From an uncultured Lachnospiraceae bacterium (lineage in GTDB: Bacteria > Bacillota > Clostridia > Lachnospirales > Lachnospiraceae), in assembly GCA_910585895.1 (NCBI GenBank), contig CAJUHY010000001.1, positions 1 to 64,000 on the forward strand: 64,000 bases of DNA, in the 5' to 3' direction. Shown here in pieces: positions 15,428-24,611 of the stretch (position 1 is its first letter; the number at the start of each line of letters is the position of its first letter). The position numbers and the translations under genes were made by a program. The notes under the pieces are model-generated. The model did no database searches and was not told the origin of the DNA. It was given only the letters and a program-made list of their open reading frames with translations.

Positions 15428-15667
15428 TCTGCACCTCTATGTTATGTTTTCGTACAAGAAGTTATTATAATAATATATCGTTTATTTTGTCAAGTTCCTG
15501 ACAAAATCTACCTACCATTATAACACACTTTATCCATTTGTAAATCTGTTAGCTTATTTTATGCAAAATCTTGTTTTCTGTGCCTGCCCATCATTAATTA
15601 TTTGCATTCTAACTTGTCCGCTACATAATATCTTAGCACATTCAGAACTGATTGCCTATTGTTTTTC
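15428..15667. other. Non-coding gap upstream of murA
   Basis: The gap is AT-rich with no gene. It must hold the murA promoter (minus strand). I see no convincing structured RNA. Confidence 0.4.
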
Positions 15668-16099
15668 TCACTCAAAAACAACATTTTTTTCTGAATATTC
15701 CGTCTTAATTACCAAATAAGGGTACGATTTAGCCTCATTTACCTGCTCACCTTTAGATGGTCCAATCAAAGTCGTGTCAAAATATATAGCATTGGCAGTT
15801 TCGTAACACTGATTGACGGAAATACTGTATCCACCAGTCTGCTGGACGCCATATCCCACAGCTATGTAAAGATTTTCCTCGTCTGTATAGGTCAGTTTAA
15901 AAATCTGCTCTTTCTTTTCTTCTATAACCGCAAGAAATTCCTGGGGAATCTCCTTTTCCTCCAGAATTGTGCAGGACAAATCCGCAATCTTTTTCTCATC
16001 CGTTTTCTCCAGTCCGCAGCCCACAAGCAGTGCCAGCAGCAGCATACCCATAAATAACCATGCCATCTTTTGCTTCATCAAAAAAAATCTTTCCTTCAT
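15668..16099 (-). CDS. Lipoprotein with PrcB-like C-terminal domain
   Basis: The 143-residue product has an N-terminal hydrophobic segment ending in lipobox LLVGC (Cys at about 29), so it should be lipidated and anchored outside the membrane. The C-terminal part (TGGYSISV, PYLVIKTEY) fits the PrcB_C domain seen in small secreted proteins linked to protease regulation. The first ATG has TAGGAG at good spacing; a second Met at residue 8 is possible. It stands alone between murA and the divergent plsC. Function is not established. Confidence 0.7.
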   Translation of the reverse strand: MKERFFLMKQKMAWLFMGMLLLALLVGCGLEKTDEKKIADLSCTILEEKEIPQEFLAVIEEKKEQIFKLTYTDEENLYIAVGYGVQQTGGYSISVNQCYETANAIYFDTTLIGPSKGEQVNEAKSYPYLVIKTEYSEKNVVFE

Positions 16100-16223
16100 A
16101 TACAGCTCCTAACTCTTTCAAACATTCTCCTCATAATTCTATATACAATTCCCCATATTTATGATTGTATTTTCCGGAATACCTCTGTATAATGAAAAGT
16201 AAACAGTAAAAGAGGTAAATAGC

Positions 16224-16970
16224 ATGATAAGATTGATTCTGGTTTCACTTTTTCTAATTTGTTTTCTGATTTTGTCAATTCCCATTATGATTTTTGAATG
16301 GATTTTCAAAAAATTTAACAGTTATGCGGCAGATATCAGCAGCCTGCGCATTGTACAATGGGCGTTCCGCGTAGTTTTATTCCTTGCCGGGACTAAGGTG
16401 ACCATTATCGGGGAGGAGCGGGTCCCGAAAGACCAGGCCGTACTATATATACCGAACCATCAGAGTTATTTTGACATTATCATCACCTATTCCCGCTGCC
16501 CGGGGCTTACCGGATATATTTCCAAGGATTTCTTAGAAAAAGTCCCGCTGCTGTCCGTATGGATGAAACGGCTATACTGCCTGTTTTTAGACCGCTCGAA
16601 CTTGAAAGCAGGCTTAAAAACCATCCTTACCGGAATAGAATATATCAAAAAGGGCATTTCCATCTGCATTTTCCCGGAGGGCACAAGAAATCCCCATCCT
16701 GAAGACGGATTGCTGCCGTTTAAAGAAGGAAGCCTGAAAATTGCAGAAAAATCCGGCTGTCCGATTATTCCCATAGCCATCACGAACAGCCATAATATAT
16801 GGGAAAAGCACATGCCCTATATGCGCAAGTGCAGTGTGATTATTGAATACGGAGAGCCGATTTATTTAAAAGATTTAGATAAGGAACAACGCAAATTTTC
16901 CGGCGCCTATACCAGGAAGAAAATTGAAGAGATGCTCCAGCAGCACCAAAATATGCTAACCAGCCATTGA
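16224..16970 (+). CDS. plsC: 1-acyl-sn-glycerol-3-phosphate acyltransferase
   Basis: The 248-residue membrane-associated enzyme adds the second acyl chain to lysophosphatidic acid to make phosphatidic acid. Residues 1-27 form an N-terminal membrane helix. Acyltransferase motif I is NHQSYFDI (NHxxxxD), motif III is FPEGTRN with FKEGSLKIA after it, and motif IV lies in CPIIPIAI. A bidirectional hairpin at 17005-17044 ends it and the convergent murF. Confidence 0.9.
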   Translation: MIRLILVSLFLICFLILSIPIMIFEWIFKKFNSYAADISSLRIVQWAFRVVLFLAGTKVTIIGEERVPKDQAVLYIPNHQSYFDIIITYSRCPGLTGYISKDFLEKVPLLSVWMKRLYCLFLDRSNLKAGLKTILTGIEYIKKGISICIFPEGTRNPHPEDGLLPFKEGSLKIAEKSGCPIIPIAITNSHNIWEKHMPYMRKCSVIIEYGEPIYLKDLDKEQRKFSGAYTRKKIEEMLQQHQNMLTSH

Positions 16971-17004
16971 GAATAAAACACCACATATTTTTATTTCATA
17001 CCAA

Positions 17005-17044
17005 AAAGCCCCTGTAACCTGTGATATACAGGTTGAGGGGCTTT
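17005..17044. terminator. Bidirectional terminator between plsC and murF
   Basis: AAAGCCCC (17005-17012) pairs with GGGGCTTT (17037-17044), with an inner ACCTGT/ACAGGT stem. An A-tract and a T-run flank it, so it can serve both strands. Confidence 0.85.
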
Positions 17045-17056
17045 AATTTATCAGAT

Positions 17057-18448
17057 TTATTTATCAAATCTATTTTTAATTTCTTCCACTACTTTCGGAA
17101 ATTCCATAAAATGCGAAGCTTTCACTAAAACGGTGTCTCCTTTTTGCAAATATCCCAGCAAATGTGCCACCATTTCCTCCCTGGTCTCAAAATGAAACAC
17201 CTGCTTTGCTCCGGCTTCTGTGGCTCCCTTTGCCATTTCCCCGGACAATGCACCTGCACAGAAAATCGCATCCACCTGTTTGCTGGCTGCATATTCTCCC
17301 ACGCCATAGTGGAGATGCTTTTCATTTTCTCCCAGCTCCCCCATATCCCCGAGGACTGCAACTTTCCTGCCAAGTCCATATGCCAGCACGTCCAACGAAG
17401 CCCGCATGGATACAGGATTTGCATTGTAGCAGTCATCAATGACAATCATATCTCCAATTTCCATAAGGTTGCTGCGGCCGCCGATAGTCTCTGCATGCTC
17501 AATTCCCGCCTGAATCTCTGATAGCCCCATCCCCAGACAAAGTCCCACGCCAGCTGCTGCCATGGCATTGTACACATTGTGTTCGCCGGGAATCGGAATG
17601 TGTACCGCAATTGTGCCCTTTGGCGTGTGTATCTGCGCTTTCACACCTTTAAGACCGCAGTTTTCCACCTGGTCTGCGTAAATTTGCTTGCCAATGTCAC
17701 TTTCTCCTTGCCGAAACCCATAAAATACCGGACAAATGCCGGATACTTCCTCAATCGTAGAAAGTTTGTCATCTTCTCCATTGAGTACGATATGCCCCTC
17801 CGGTTTCAGATAATCGAATATCTCACTTTTAGCCTGCAGAATACCGTCCCGGGTCTTTAAATTTTCCAGATGGCAAATGCCAATATTGGTAATTACACAG
17901 ATATCGGGCCGCGCCATCTTGGCCAGCCTGTGCATTTCTCCAAAATCAGAAATGCCCATCTCTACGACCGCCGCCTGATGTTCGCCGCGGATACGCAGCA
18001 GCGTCAGCGGAAGACCAATCTCATTGTTAAAATTGCCTTTGGTCTTTAATACGCAATATTTTTGTGAAAGCACGGAGGCTATCATTTCCTTAGTGCTGGT
18101 CTTACCCACACTGCCAGTGATGCCCACAATAGGAATCGTAAGACAGCTGCGGTAATACTCTGCGATATCCTTGAGCGCCTGCTCACTGGAAGCTACGCGA
18201 ATATAAGGCGCTGCGCAATCCGATAATTCTTTTTCCGAGAGAACGGCTGCTGCCCCCTTGTCAATTACCTGCGGTATAAAATCATGTCCATCCGCCCTTG
18301 CCCCTTTGATAGGGATAAAGAGACAGCCTTCCCCTGCCTCCCGGCTGTCTATGGTGACGCCCGCAACCTCTGTCTGCTGCTTGGCCGGGTCGCCTACATA
18401 TGTTCCGCGGCAGGCCTGTGCGATATGTTCCAACGTCATTTCTTTCAT
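17057..18448 (-). CDS. murF: UDP-MurNAc-tripeptide:D-Ala-D-Ala ligase
   Basis: The 463-residue cytoplasmic ligase joins D-Ala-D-Ala to the UDP-MurNAc-tripeptide, the last soluble step of peptidoglycan precursor synthesis. The P-loop is GITGSVGKTSTKEMI, with typical Mur ligase motifs later (NFNNEIGLPLTLL, IDDCYNANPVSM). It starts 25 bases after the end of ddl on the same strand, so substrate maker and user are co-transcribed. GGGAGGGC precedes the start. Confidence 0.95.
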   Translation of the reverse strand: MKEMTLEHIAQACRGTYVGDPAKQQTEVAGVTIDSREAGEGCLFIPIKGARADGHDFIPQVIDKGAAAVLSEKELSDCAAPYIRVASSEQALKDIAEYYRSCLTIPIVGITGSVGKTSTKEMIASVLSQKYCVLKTKGNFNNEIGLPLTLLRIRGEHQAAVVEMGISDFGEMHRLAKMARPDICVITNIGICHLENLKTRDGILQAKSEIFDYLKPEGHIVLNGEDDKLSTIEEVSGICPVFYGFRQGESDIGKQIYADQVENCGLKGVKAQIHTPKGTIAVHIPIPGEHNVYNAMAAAGVGLCLGMGLSEIQAGIEHAETIGGRSNLMEIGDMIVIDDCYNANPVSMRASLDVLAYGLGRKVAVLGDMGELGENEKHLHYGVGEYAASKQVDAIFCAGALSGEMAKGATEAGAKQVFHFETREEMVAHLLGYLQKGDTVLVKASHFMEFPKVVEEIKNRFDK

Positions 18449-18472
18449 GTTGCCCTCCCTCTATGGTAACTA

Positions 18473-19522
18473 TTAGTATTTAGCCAAAGAAACCTCAATA
18501 ATTTTCTCACAGAGCTGCTCAAAACTAATTCCCACTGCCTGCGCTTCCTGGGGAATCAGGCTTGTCGCCGTCATGCCCGGTAAGGTATTGGCTTCCAGAC
18601 AGTAGAAATGATTTTCCTCATCCAGCAAGAAATCCATTCTGGAATACGTATCAAGCCCCAGCGCTTTTGCCACATCCTCTGCACAGCGCTGCATCCTGAC
18701 GGCAATATCTTGCGGAAGGTCTGCCGGGCAGGTTTCCACGGTGCTGCCAGCAGCATATTTATTTTTATAATCGTAAAATCCTTCCAATGGTGCAATCTCA
18801 ATAACAGGCAGCGCAGCAAAATCAATCACGGCAATGGAAAATTCCCTGCCTTTAACATAATCTTCCACCACCACTTCCTGTTCCCAGCGAAACGCCTCTT
18901 CTAAGGCATTCTGATATTCTTCCTCCGTGCGCACAATAGACACGCCGATACTTGAACCACCGCAGCAGGGCTTTACCACGCATGGCAAGGTTAGCCCCGT
19001 GTCCTTGAAATTCCACTGGCAATTGTCCTTCTTAACGGATATCCCCGCCGGCGTCGGAATCCCATTTGCTGCAAACAGCCGCTTGGAAATGCCCTTATCC
19101 ATGGCAAGCGCACTGCTGAGATGTCCGGTTCCGGTATATTTAATGCCATACAGGTCAAACGCTGCCTGCACTTTGCCATTTTCTCCATTTTCTCCATGAA
19201 GGGCGAGAAAGACTATATCTGCCATTCGGCACATAGCAATCACATTAGGTCCGAAGAAACAGTCACTTTGGCCTTTACGGCTTTTCTTAACCGCTGCAAG
19301 GTCGGGCGCTTTCTCAGAAATACCTGAAACAGAAACACTGACCTCGCAGGAACGTTCAAACACGCCTGTGAGATCCTGCTCTTCTTCTCCATATCCCATA
19401 AAGACATCCAGCAAAATCACCTGATGTCCATTCCTCCGCAAAGCTTCCGCCACATTTTTCCCCGTCATAAACGATACATCCCTCTCAGGGCTTAAGCCCC
19501 CTGCCAACACTACAATATTCAT
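18473..19522 (-). CDS. ddl: D-alanine--D-alanine ligase
   Basis: This ATP-grasp enzyme makes D-Ala-D-Ala. I start it at ATG 19522 (MNIVVLAGGLSPERDVS, 349 residues) because GAAGGAGG lies just upstream; a longer frame to 19687 adds 55 unrelated residues. Motifs include HGENGENGKVQ, KPCCGGSSIGVS, the EDYVKGREFSIAVI strand and LEANTLPGMTATSL. The Lys/Glu/Tyr positions that separate D-Ala from D-Lac ligases cannot be settled by eye; SSIGVS is of the ordinary Ddl type. It forms an operon with murF. Confidence 0.94.
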   Translation of the reverse strand: MNIVVLAGGLSPERDVSFMTGKNVAEALRRNGHQVILLDVFMGYGEEEQDLTGVFERSCEVSVSVSGISEKAPDLAAVKKSRKGQSDCFFGPNVIAMCRMADIVFLALHGENGENGKVQAAFDLYGIKYTGTGHLSSALAMDKGISKRLFAANGIPTPAGISVKKDNCQWNFKDTGLTLPCVVKPCCGGSSIGVSIVRTEEEYQNALEEAFRWEQEVVVEDYVKGREFSIAVIDFAALPVIEIAPLEGFYDYKNKYAAGSTVETCPADLPQDIAVRMQRCAEDVAKALGLDTYSRMDFLLDEENHFYCLEANTLPGMTATSLIPQEAQAVGISFEQLCEKIIEVSLAKY

Positions 19523-19637
19523 TTGGCAATCCTCCTTCAATTCCGGCTGGTCTCCCCGGCAAACGCTCTCACAGCCAGCCATTTTTACAGTCACAGTTAT
19601 CTTATAATATTTTATGGCATGTGGCAAGGAATTGTAA

Positions 19638-19670
19638 CAAAAAGCCCCCATCTTCGATGAGGGCTTGTCC
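19638..19670 (-). terminator. Terminator of hpf
   Basis: On the minus strand AAGCCCTCATC pairs with GATGGGGGCTT around a GAAG loop and is followed by TTTT. Confidence 0.85.
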
Positions 19671-20198
19671 TTAGGATTCCGGTTCAATCAGTCCGTAAGT
19701 ATTTCCTTTTCTCTTGTAAACAACGTTCACTTCCTCCGTCTCCGCATTCAGGAATACAAAGAAATTATGTCCCAGCAGTTCCATCTGCACACAAGCATCT
19801 TCCGGATACATAGGCTTGATGTCAAAGCGTTTGGTACGGATAATCTTAACATCTTCGTCTTCGTCCACCTCTTTGTCAATGTATTCCTTTTGGAAGTTCG
19901 GCGCTGACTGCTTCTGGTCTATAATCTTATTCTTATATTTCTTCAGCTGCCGTTCGATGACTTCTTCAACCAAATCTATCGAAACATACATATCGTTGCT
20001 AACCTGCTCAGAACGGATAATATTTCCTTTTACCGGAATGGTAACTTCAATTTTCTGGCGTTCCTTTTCCACGCTTAATGTTACTAAAATGTCGGTATCA
20101 GGAGTGAAATACCTCTCTAATTTAGATAACTTATCTTCAACTGCCTGTCGTAATCCTTCTGTTATCTCGATATTTTTACCGCTAATTGTTATACGCAT
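19671..20198 (-). CDS. hpf: Ribosome hibernation-promoting factor, long form
   Basis: The 175-residue product binds the 30S decoding region in stationary phase and, through its C-terminal domain, pairs ribosomes into inactive 100S particles. The N-terminal domain (about 1-100, starting MRITISGKNIEIT) is the HPF/YfiA fold. After an acidic linker, the C-terminal domain (about 120-175, RTKRFDIKPMYPEDACVQME, LGHNFFVFLNAETEEVNVVY) is typical of long HPF. ATG 20198 has AAAGGAG 9 bases upstream; an upstream TTG is less likely. Confidence 0.95.
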   Translation of the reverse strand: MRITISGKNIEITEGLRQAVEDKLSKLERYFTPDTDILVTLSVEKERQKIEVTIPVKGNIIRSEQVSNDMYVSIDLVEEVIERQLKKYKNKIIDQKQSAPNFQKEYIDKEVDEDEDVKIIRTKRFDIKPMYPEDACVQMELLGHNFFVFLNAETEEVNVVYKRKGNTYGLIEPES

Positions 20199-20410
20199 GA
20201 TGTCCAACTCCTTTGCTGTTTATTTTCAGGTAATATTTACCTAATATTTATTCTAACACATCCCCGGCTAATCTGCAAGATTTCTTGACATTTTGAAACA
20301 TGCAGGCTAACATATGGTTACAGTTCACCCGAAAGCCAACATGGAAATAATCACATGCTTGCATGATTCTGACTGCTTACAATCCAAAACCAACTAAGGA
20401 GGCATATCTC

Positions 20411-21145
20411 ATGAAACCTGAAATTGCATTTGTTACCGGGGCTTCCCGCGGAATTGGCCGTGCCATTGCCAGAGAATTTGCCAGAGCAGGCTTTGCCCTG
20501 GCCATCAACTGCAGCCAATCTGCCGAAGACCTAAAAGCGCTGGCAGCAGAACTGACCGACAGTTTCCACATTCCATGCCTTCCATTGGTAGGGGACATCG
20601 GCGATGAAACTTTTGTAAATCAGGCGTTTGACAGGATTGAAGATACAATCGGCCCTGTCTCCATCCTTGTTAATAATGCCGGAATTTCATATGTTGGTCT
20701 TCTCTCGGACATGAGCATGGAAGAATGGGAGCATATTATCAGCACAAATCTGACCTCCCTGTTTTGCTGCTGCCGGCGCGCCGTCCCCCACATGGTACAC
20801 AACAAATCCGGCAGGATATTAAACATTTCCTCCGTTTGGGGAAATAGCGGCGCGTCCTGCGAAGTGGCCTATTCCGCTTCCAAAGGAGGAGTCAATTCAT
20901 TTACCAAAGCATTGGCAAAAGAATTAGCTCCCAGCAATATTGCTGTCAACGCCATTGCCTGCGGCGTCATTGACACCCAAATGAACCAATGCTTTTCCAC
21001 AGAGGAACGACTGCAGCTTGCAGAAGAAATACCGGCAGGACGCTTCGGAAGCGTTGAAGAGACTGCCCAGCTTGCATTATCCGTCGTAACTTCCCCCATT
21101 TACCTGACCGGTCAAATCATTACCCTGGACGGCGGTTGGCAATAA
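20411..21145 (+). CDS. SDR-family oxidoreductase (FabG-like)
   Basis: The 244-residue NAD(P)-dependent reductase has the Rossmann motif TGASRGIG near the N-terminus, NNAG in the middle, catalytic Ser and YSASK, and ends with TGQIITLDGGW. This matches FabG-type 3-oxoacyl-ACP reductases, but it is not in a fatty-acid cluster, so the substrate is open. ATG 20411 follows AAGGAGGCATATCTC. A longer upstream frame lacks a ribosome binding site. Confidence 0.88.
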   Translation: MKPEIAFVTGASRGIGRAIAREFARAGFALAINCSQSAEDLKALAAELTDSFHIPCLPLVGDIGDETFVNQAFDRIEDTIGPVSILVNNAGISYVGLLSDMSMEEWEHIISTNLTSLFCCCRRAVPHMVHNKSGRILNISSVWGNSGASCEVAYSASKGGVNSFTKALAKELAPSNIAVNAIACGVIDTQMNQCFSTEERLQLAEEIPAGRFGSVEETAQLALSVVTSPIYLTGQIITLDGGWQ

Positions 21146-21271
21146 CTCTTTTATAAAAATTCACATTTGCGAATATTGTACGTATTTCGCATATTTCCAG
21201 TATATTTCCCGGATTTTTTCGTAAAATATCTTTAAGTGAAGTTACAATTCTTAACAAAAGAGGACTATTTT

Positions 21272-21649
21272 ATGAAATTTTCTACCAGACTTGAGAATCT
21301 ATTGGAGGAGCGGAATCTCAAACAACGACAGTTGGCAACTGAATTACATATTGCGCCGTCCACTTTGAATGGCTATCTGCGGCGGGACCGCGAGCCGGAT
21401 TTTGACACTTTAATCCGTCTGGCAGAATTCTTTGAAGTGTCTATAGATTACCTGTTAGGCGTTACTGATATCAGACGTCCTTTTCTGTCACCGGAATGTT
21501 ACGACGACAAAGAGGAAGACCTCCTGGAAACATACCGCTGTCTCGGTCCGCAGGAACAGAATTATCTGATAAAACAAGCGCACATTTATCATCAACAGGA
21601 TTTAGATGTTCCCCAATCCCTGAAGAAATTCGTCAAAAACCCCGAATAG
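21272..21649 (+). CDS. XRE-family regulator
   Basis: The 125-residue product has an N-terminal XRE helix-turn-helix (about 1-65: LKQRQLATELHIAPSTLNGY, then FFEVSIDYLLGV), like SinR/phage repressors. The C-terminal half is an acidic helical segment (EEDLLETYRCLGPQEQNYLI) that may oligomerise. ATG 21272 has AAGAGGA upstream. Its last 17 bases overlap the end of the convergent greA. Targets are unknown. Confidence 0.82.
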   Translation: MKFSTRLENLLEERNLKQRQLATELHIAPSTLNGYLRRDREPDFDTLIRLAEFFEVSIDYLLGVTDIRRPFLSPECYDDKEEDLLETYRCLGPQEQNYLIKQAHIYHQQDLDVPQSLKKFVKNPE

Positions 21650-22136
21650 TATCATTTTCATCTTCGTCAGTGTTCTCAATTTGTTTAATCACGATATAAT
21701 AACTGTAACTATCATTGACTTTAATTGACACACGGTCACCAACCTTATGTCCAAGAATCGCTTTTCCAATTGGAGACTCCGTGCTGATTAAATTTTTCAT
21801 TGAATTACCGCGTATGGATGTGACCAGACGAAAAACCTGTTCCTCATCATCTTCTTCAAAGTACACGGTAACGGTATTGTTGATTCCCACCTCATCATCC
21901 CTGGATGTATCCGACACAATTTGCGCCGTCTTCAGCATACGCTCCAGATAACGGATTCGGCTCTCATTCTTATTCTTATCTTTCTTGGCAGCATGATACT
22001 CAAAATTTTCGCTCAGATCACCATGCGCCCTGGCTTCCTTTACCGCCTCAATTGCCTCTTTGCGCACCACCAGCTTACGGTACTCAATCTCTTCCTCTAT
22101 CTTCTTTACATCACTCTTTGTCAGTTGTTCCCGCAT
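21633..22136 (-). CDS. greA: Transcription elongation factor GreA
   Basis: The 167-residue product enters the RNA polymerase secondary channel and stimulates cleavage of backtracked RNA. The N-terminal coiled coil carries the family signature ARAHGDLSENFEYHAAK, including the acidic tip. The C-terminal domain has GKAILGHKVGDRVSIKV. I start at ATG 22136 (MREQLTKSDVKKIEEE) with AAAGGA upstream; the longer frame to 22271 runs through a hairpin and repeat. The 3' end overlaps the convergent XRE gene. Confidence 0.94.
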   Translation of the reverse strand: MREQLTKSDVKKIEEEIEYRKLVVRKEAIEAVKEARAHGDLSENFEYHAAKKDKNKNESRIRYLERMLKTAQIVSDTSRDDEVGINNTVTVYFEEDDEEQVFRLVTSIRGNSMKNLISTESPIGKAILGHKVGDRVSIKVNDSYSYYIVIKQIENTDEDENDTIRGF

Positions 22137-22173
22137 TTTTTCATTCCTTTCTATACTGTGCCGTATATTCACA

Positions 22174-22225
22174 AAAAGGATATTCCGGGGACCTCTCCAA
22201 TCTCCGGAATATCCTCTTTTGCATA
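22174..22225. terminator. Hairpin upstream of greA
   Basis: AGGATATTCCGG (near 22177-22188) pairs with CCGGAATATCCT (near 22204-22215), flanked by A- and T-runs. It could end transcription coming from galM on the minus strand and lies in front of greA. Confidence 0.65.
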
Positions 22226-22255
22226 TTTCCGCAATAACTCTAACCCTCCAGACAC

Positions 22256-22518
22256 GGAAATCAATTTTCAAAATATCCTTATAATTGGATATTATATATT
22301 GCTGGGGCTACATATACCCAAAACAAACAATTTAGGGACGTTTTTAGCGTAGGCAAAATCCACTGCTTACGGAAACCTGACACGAAGGTTTTCCTGAGGG
22401 GCTTGGTTGCAGTTAGCAGTTAGTTTGCCAAAGCGTTGCCCCGTTTGTGTGGGTATATGCAGCATACAGCAATAGGAAACTGTATATAAATGTAAGGATA
22501 TTTTAAAAATTGATTTCC
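22256..22518. repeat. MITE-like repeat family, copy 1
   Basis: The core (about 22292-22472) is nearly identical to the reverse complement of 45907-46085. The outer ends are an imperfect inverted repeat: GGAAATCAATTTTCAAAATA (22256-22275) against the complement of the segment ending GATTTCC at 22518. A second, inner inverted pair is CATATACCCA (22311-22320) with TGGGTATATG (22450-22459). No protein is encoded. A small non-autonomous mobile element or a structured RNA are the options. Confidence 0.75.
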
Positions 22519-22520
22519 AT

Positions 22521-22536
22521 GCCCTCCAAGCGGAGG
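22521..22536 (-). terminator. Short GC hairpin after galM
   Basis: CCCTCC (minus strand) pairs with GGAGGG around GCTT directly after the galM stop. There is no T-tract, so termination would be weak. Confidence 0.45.
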
Positions 22537-22537
22537 G

Positions 22538-23581
22538 TTATTTCACATAGAAACGATAACTTGTCTTTGTCGTAAACACATCTCCAGCTTTAACAATCGG
22601 AGACGGTACATTCTCCTGGTTCATAGCGTTGGGATAAAATTGGGATTCCAGACAGAATCCGCTGCGTTTGCCATATGCTTTGCCGTCCTTTCCGGTCCGG
22701 TCTGTAATAAAGTTACCAGCATAGAACTGTACCCCACAGCAGTCTGTGCAGGCTTCCATGGCAATTCCAGTCTCCTCGCAGTATGCGTTAGCCATAACTT
22801 TCATCTCACCCACTTTATCGCTGAGCACATAGTTATGATCATAACCGCCGGTATATTTCAACTGCTCAAAATCAGCTTCGATATCCTGACCAATCGGCTT
22901 CATAGTCCTGAAATCCATGGGCGTTCCCGCAACTGGTGCAATCTCGCCTGTGGGAATGGACTTGGAATCACGTACAGGATTGTAGGATTCTGCCAGAATC
23001 TGTAATTTCTGGTTCGCAACAGTACCGCTGTCATGACCGCCTAAATTAAAATAGGAATGGTTGGTAAAATTCATGATTGTAGTTTTGTCCGCTTCTCCAC
23101 GGTAGCTGATTTCCACTGCATCCTCATCTGTCAGCGTATAGGTAACTTCCACTTTCAGGTTGCCCGGAAATCCCTGCTCCTCCTCGGCGCTGAGGTGGAA
23201 AAATGTGATGCTGTTGTCTGTGTGCTCTTTTACTTCCCAGACAACGCGGTCAAATCCATTAGGACCGCTGTGCAGATTGTTCTCATTTTCATTTTCCGGA
23301 ATCTTGCACAATTTTCCGTCAATCATCATCTGAGCCTTATCGATACGGTTGCCGTTCCTTCCTATGGTTGCCCCAAAATAACCGCTATGGCTGTCATACT
23401 CTGCCGCCTCATCGTAACCCAATACCACATCGCGCACGATGCCATCCTTGTCCGGAATCAATACTGATACCAACGTTGCACCATGGTCCGATACCTTGAT
23501 TACCGTGTGCTTCTTATTCTCCAATGTATACAGAGATGCTTTTTCCCCACGCTGATTTGTTCCAAATGCTAATGTCTCCAT
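22538..23581 (-). CDS. galM: Aldose 1-epimerase (galactose mutarotase)
   Basis: The 347-residue enzyme interconverts alpha and beta anomers of galactose or glucose. Family marks are FGATIGRNGNRI near residue 70, NNLHSGPNGF with the first conserved His, NHSYFNLGG with the catalytic His, and a late Glu in FCLESQFYPN. No signal peptide is visible, so it acts in the cytoplasm. It is not in a galactose operon here. Sequence between it and greA is a repeat element. Confidence 0.93.
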   Translation of the reverse strand: METLAFGTNQRGEKASLYTLENKKHTVIKVSDHGATLVSVLIPDKDGIVRDVVLGYDEAAEYDSHSGYFGATIGRNGNRIDKAQMMIDGKLCKIPENENENNLHSGPNGFDRVVWEVKEHTDNSITFFHLSAEEEQGFPGNLKVEVTYTLTDEDAVEISYRGEADKTTIMNFTNHSYFNLGGHDSGTVANQKLQILAESYNPVRDSKSIPTGEIAPVAGTPMDFRTMKPIGQDIEADFEQLKYTGGYDHNYVLSDKVGEMKVMANAYCEETGIAMEACTDCCGVQFYAGNFITDRTGKDGKAYGKRSGFCLESQFYPNAMNQENVPSPIVKAGDVFTTKTSYRFYVK

Positions 23582-23762
23582 TGCCTGATTACCTCCTTTT
23601 TATAATTGCCTTATGTAAATATAGTCGTTTCCAATAATGTCCAGAAACATATTTCTTACATTTATTTTATACTGTCACCCTGACAATTACAAGATGTTTT
23701 TGCAGCAGACCCTTTGGGCATACAAAATTCACTTGTGAATGAGCAGTAACATATCCCCTTCC

Positions 23763-24581
23763 CTAAGCTCCAATCAATTTGTCAGACTTCAAAATATGGT
23801 TTGACAGCCAGCCAAACAAAAACTCCATCAGAGTTTCCAAATATTCCTGCTGGTTCTGGTCTACCTGGTCCAAATCTATATCTTCCAATTTGGAAACGAA
23901 CGCCTGATGCGCCAGCTTCTGCGCCCCCAGCCCCGGATACTGAATGCTCTCCATGTATTCTTCCTCATCCCGGAAATGCTCTTTCGTATAATCTCTGAGT
24001 TCGCCGAGAATTCCCACAATCTCATCATACTTATCATGAAGAAGTTCCGCTTTCACCAACCCGTTCGCCCTGCCGATAATTTCAAAAAGAGTTTCATGTT
24101 CGCCATCAATCAGAGGAATTCCTGTCAGATACTGCTCTGTAAATTCACATGGATTCTCCTGTTCCCTCCACTCTTCCTTAGAAGGCATTTTGCCAATCAG
24201 AATATCACTGCTTAAAATATGACGGTACAGCCAACGGGTCAGATAGCGCATCAACTCCTCTAACGTCTCATGCTGACCTTCCAGGGCGTCAATATTAGAT
24301 AAATCCAAAACATCTATTCTCTCCCGAAACTCCATATGCTGACGCTTCTGCAGTTCCAGTTCCGGGTCATTGATTGCTGCCATATGCGCTTCCTCATTGG
24401 CAAAATGAATATCCGCATACCTTTTCAACTCCTCTAAAATCGCCTGCACCTGATGATATTTATCTTGTAAAATATCGTTATGCAGTAAACTCAGCGTCTC
24501 ATTGAGCAAGGCGAATAATTTTTCATGCTCCTCATCCACCTGCCGGATTCCTGTCAGGCAGTCTTCTGTAAAACGATACAT
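23763..24581 (-). CDS. Double hemerythrin-domain protein
   Basis: The 272-residue cytoplasmic protein has two tandem hemerythrin four-helix bundles (about 1-130 and 140-272). Each has the diiron ligand pattern: DEEHEKLF ... HFANEEAHM ... QKRQHMEF in the first; DGEHETLF ... HFRDEEEYM ... QKLAHQAF in the second. Such proteins bind O2 or NO at a diiron site and in anaerobes act in oxygen sensing, scavenging or iron storage. ATG 24581 has AGAGGAAG upstream. The 5' region carries a 127-bp inverted-repeat element. Confidence 0.88.
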   Translation of the reverse strand: MYRFTEDCLTGIRQVDEEHEKLFALLNETLSLLHNDILQDKYHQVQAILEELKRYADIHFANEEAHMAAINDPELELQKRQHMEFRERIDVLDLSNIDALEGQHETLEELMRYLTRWLYRHILSSDILIGKMPSKEEWREQENPCEFTEQYLTGIPLIDGEHETLFEIIGRANGLVKAELLHDKYDEIVGILGELRDYTKEHFRDEEEYMESIQYPGLGAQKLAHQAFVSKLEDIDLDQVDQNQQEYLETLMEFLFGWLSNHILKSDKLIGA

Positions 24582-24611
24582 ATTCTTCACTTCCTCTCTT
24601 CTTTTCTTATA

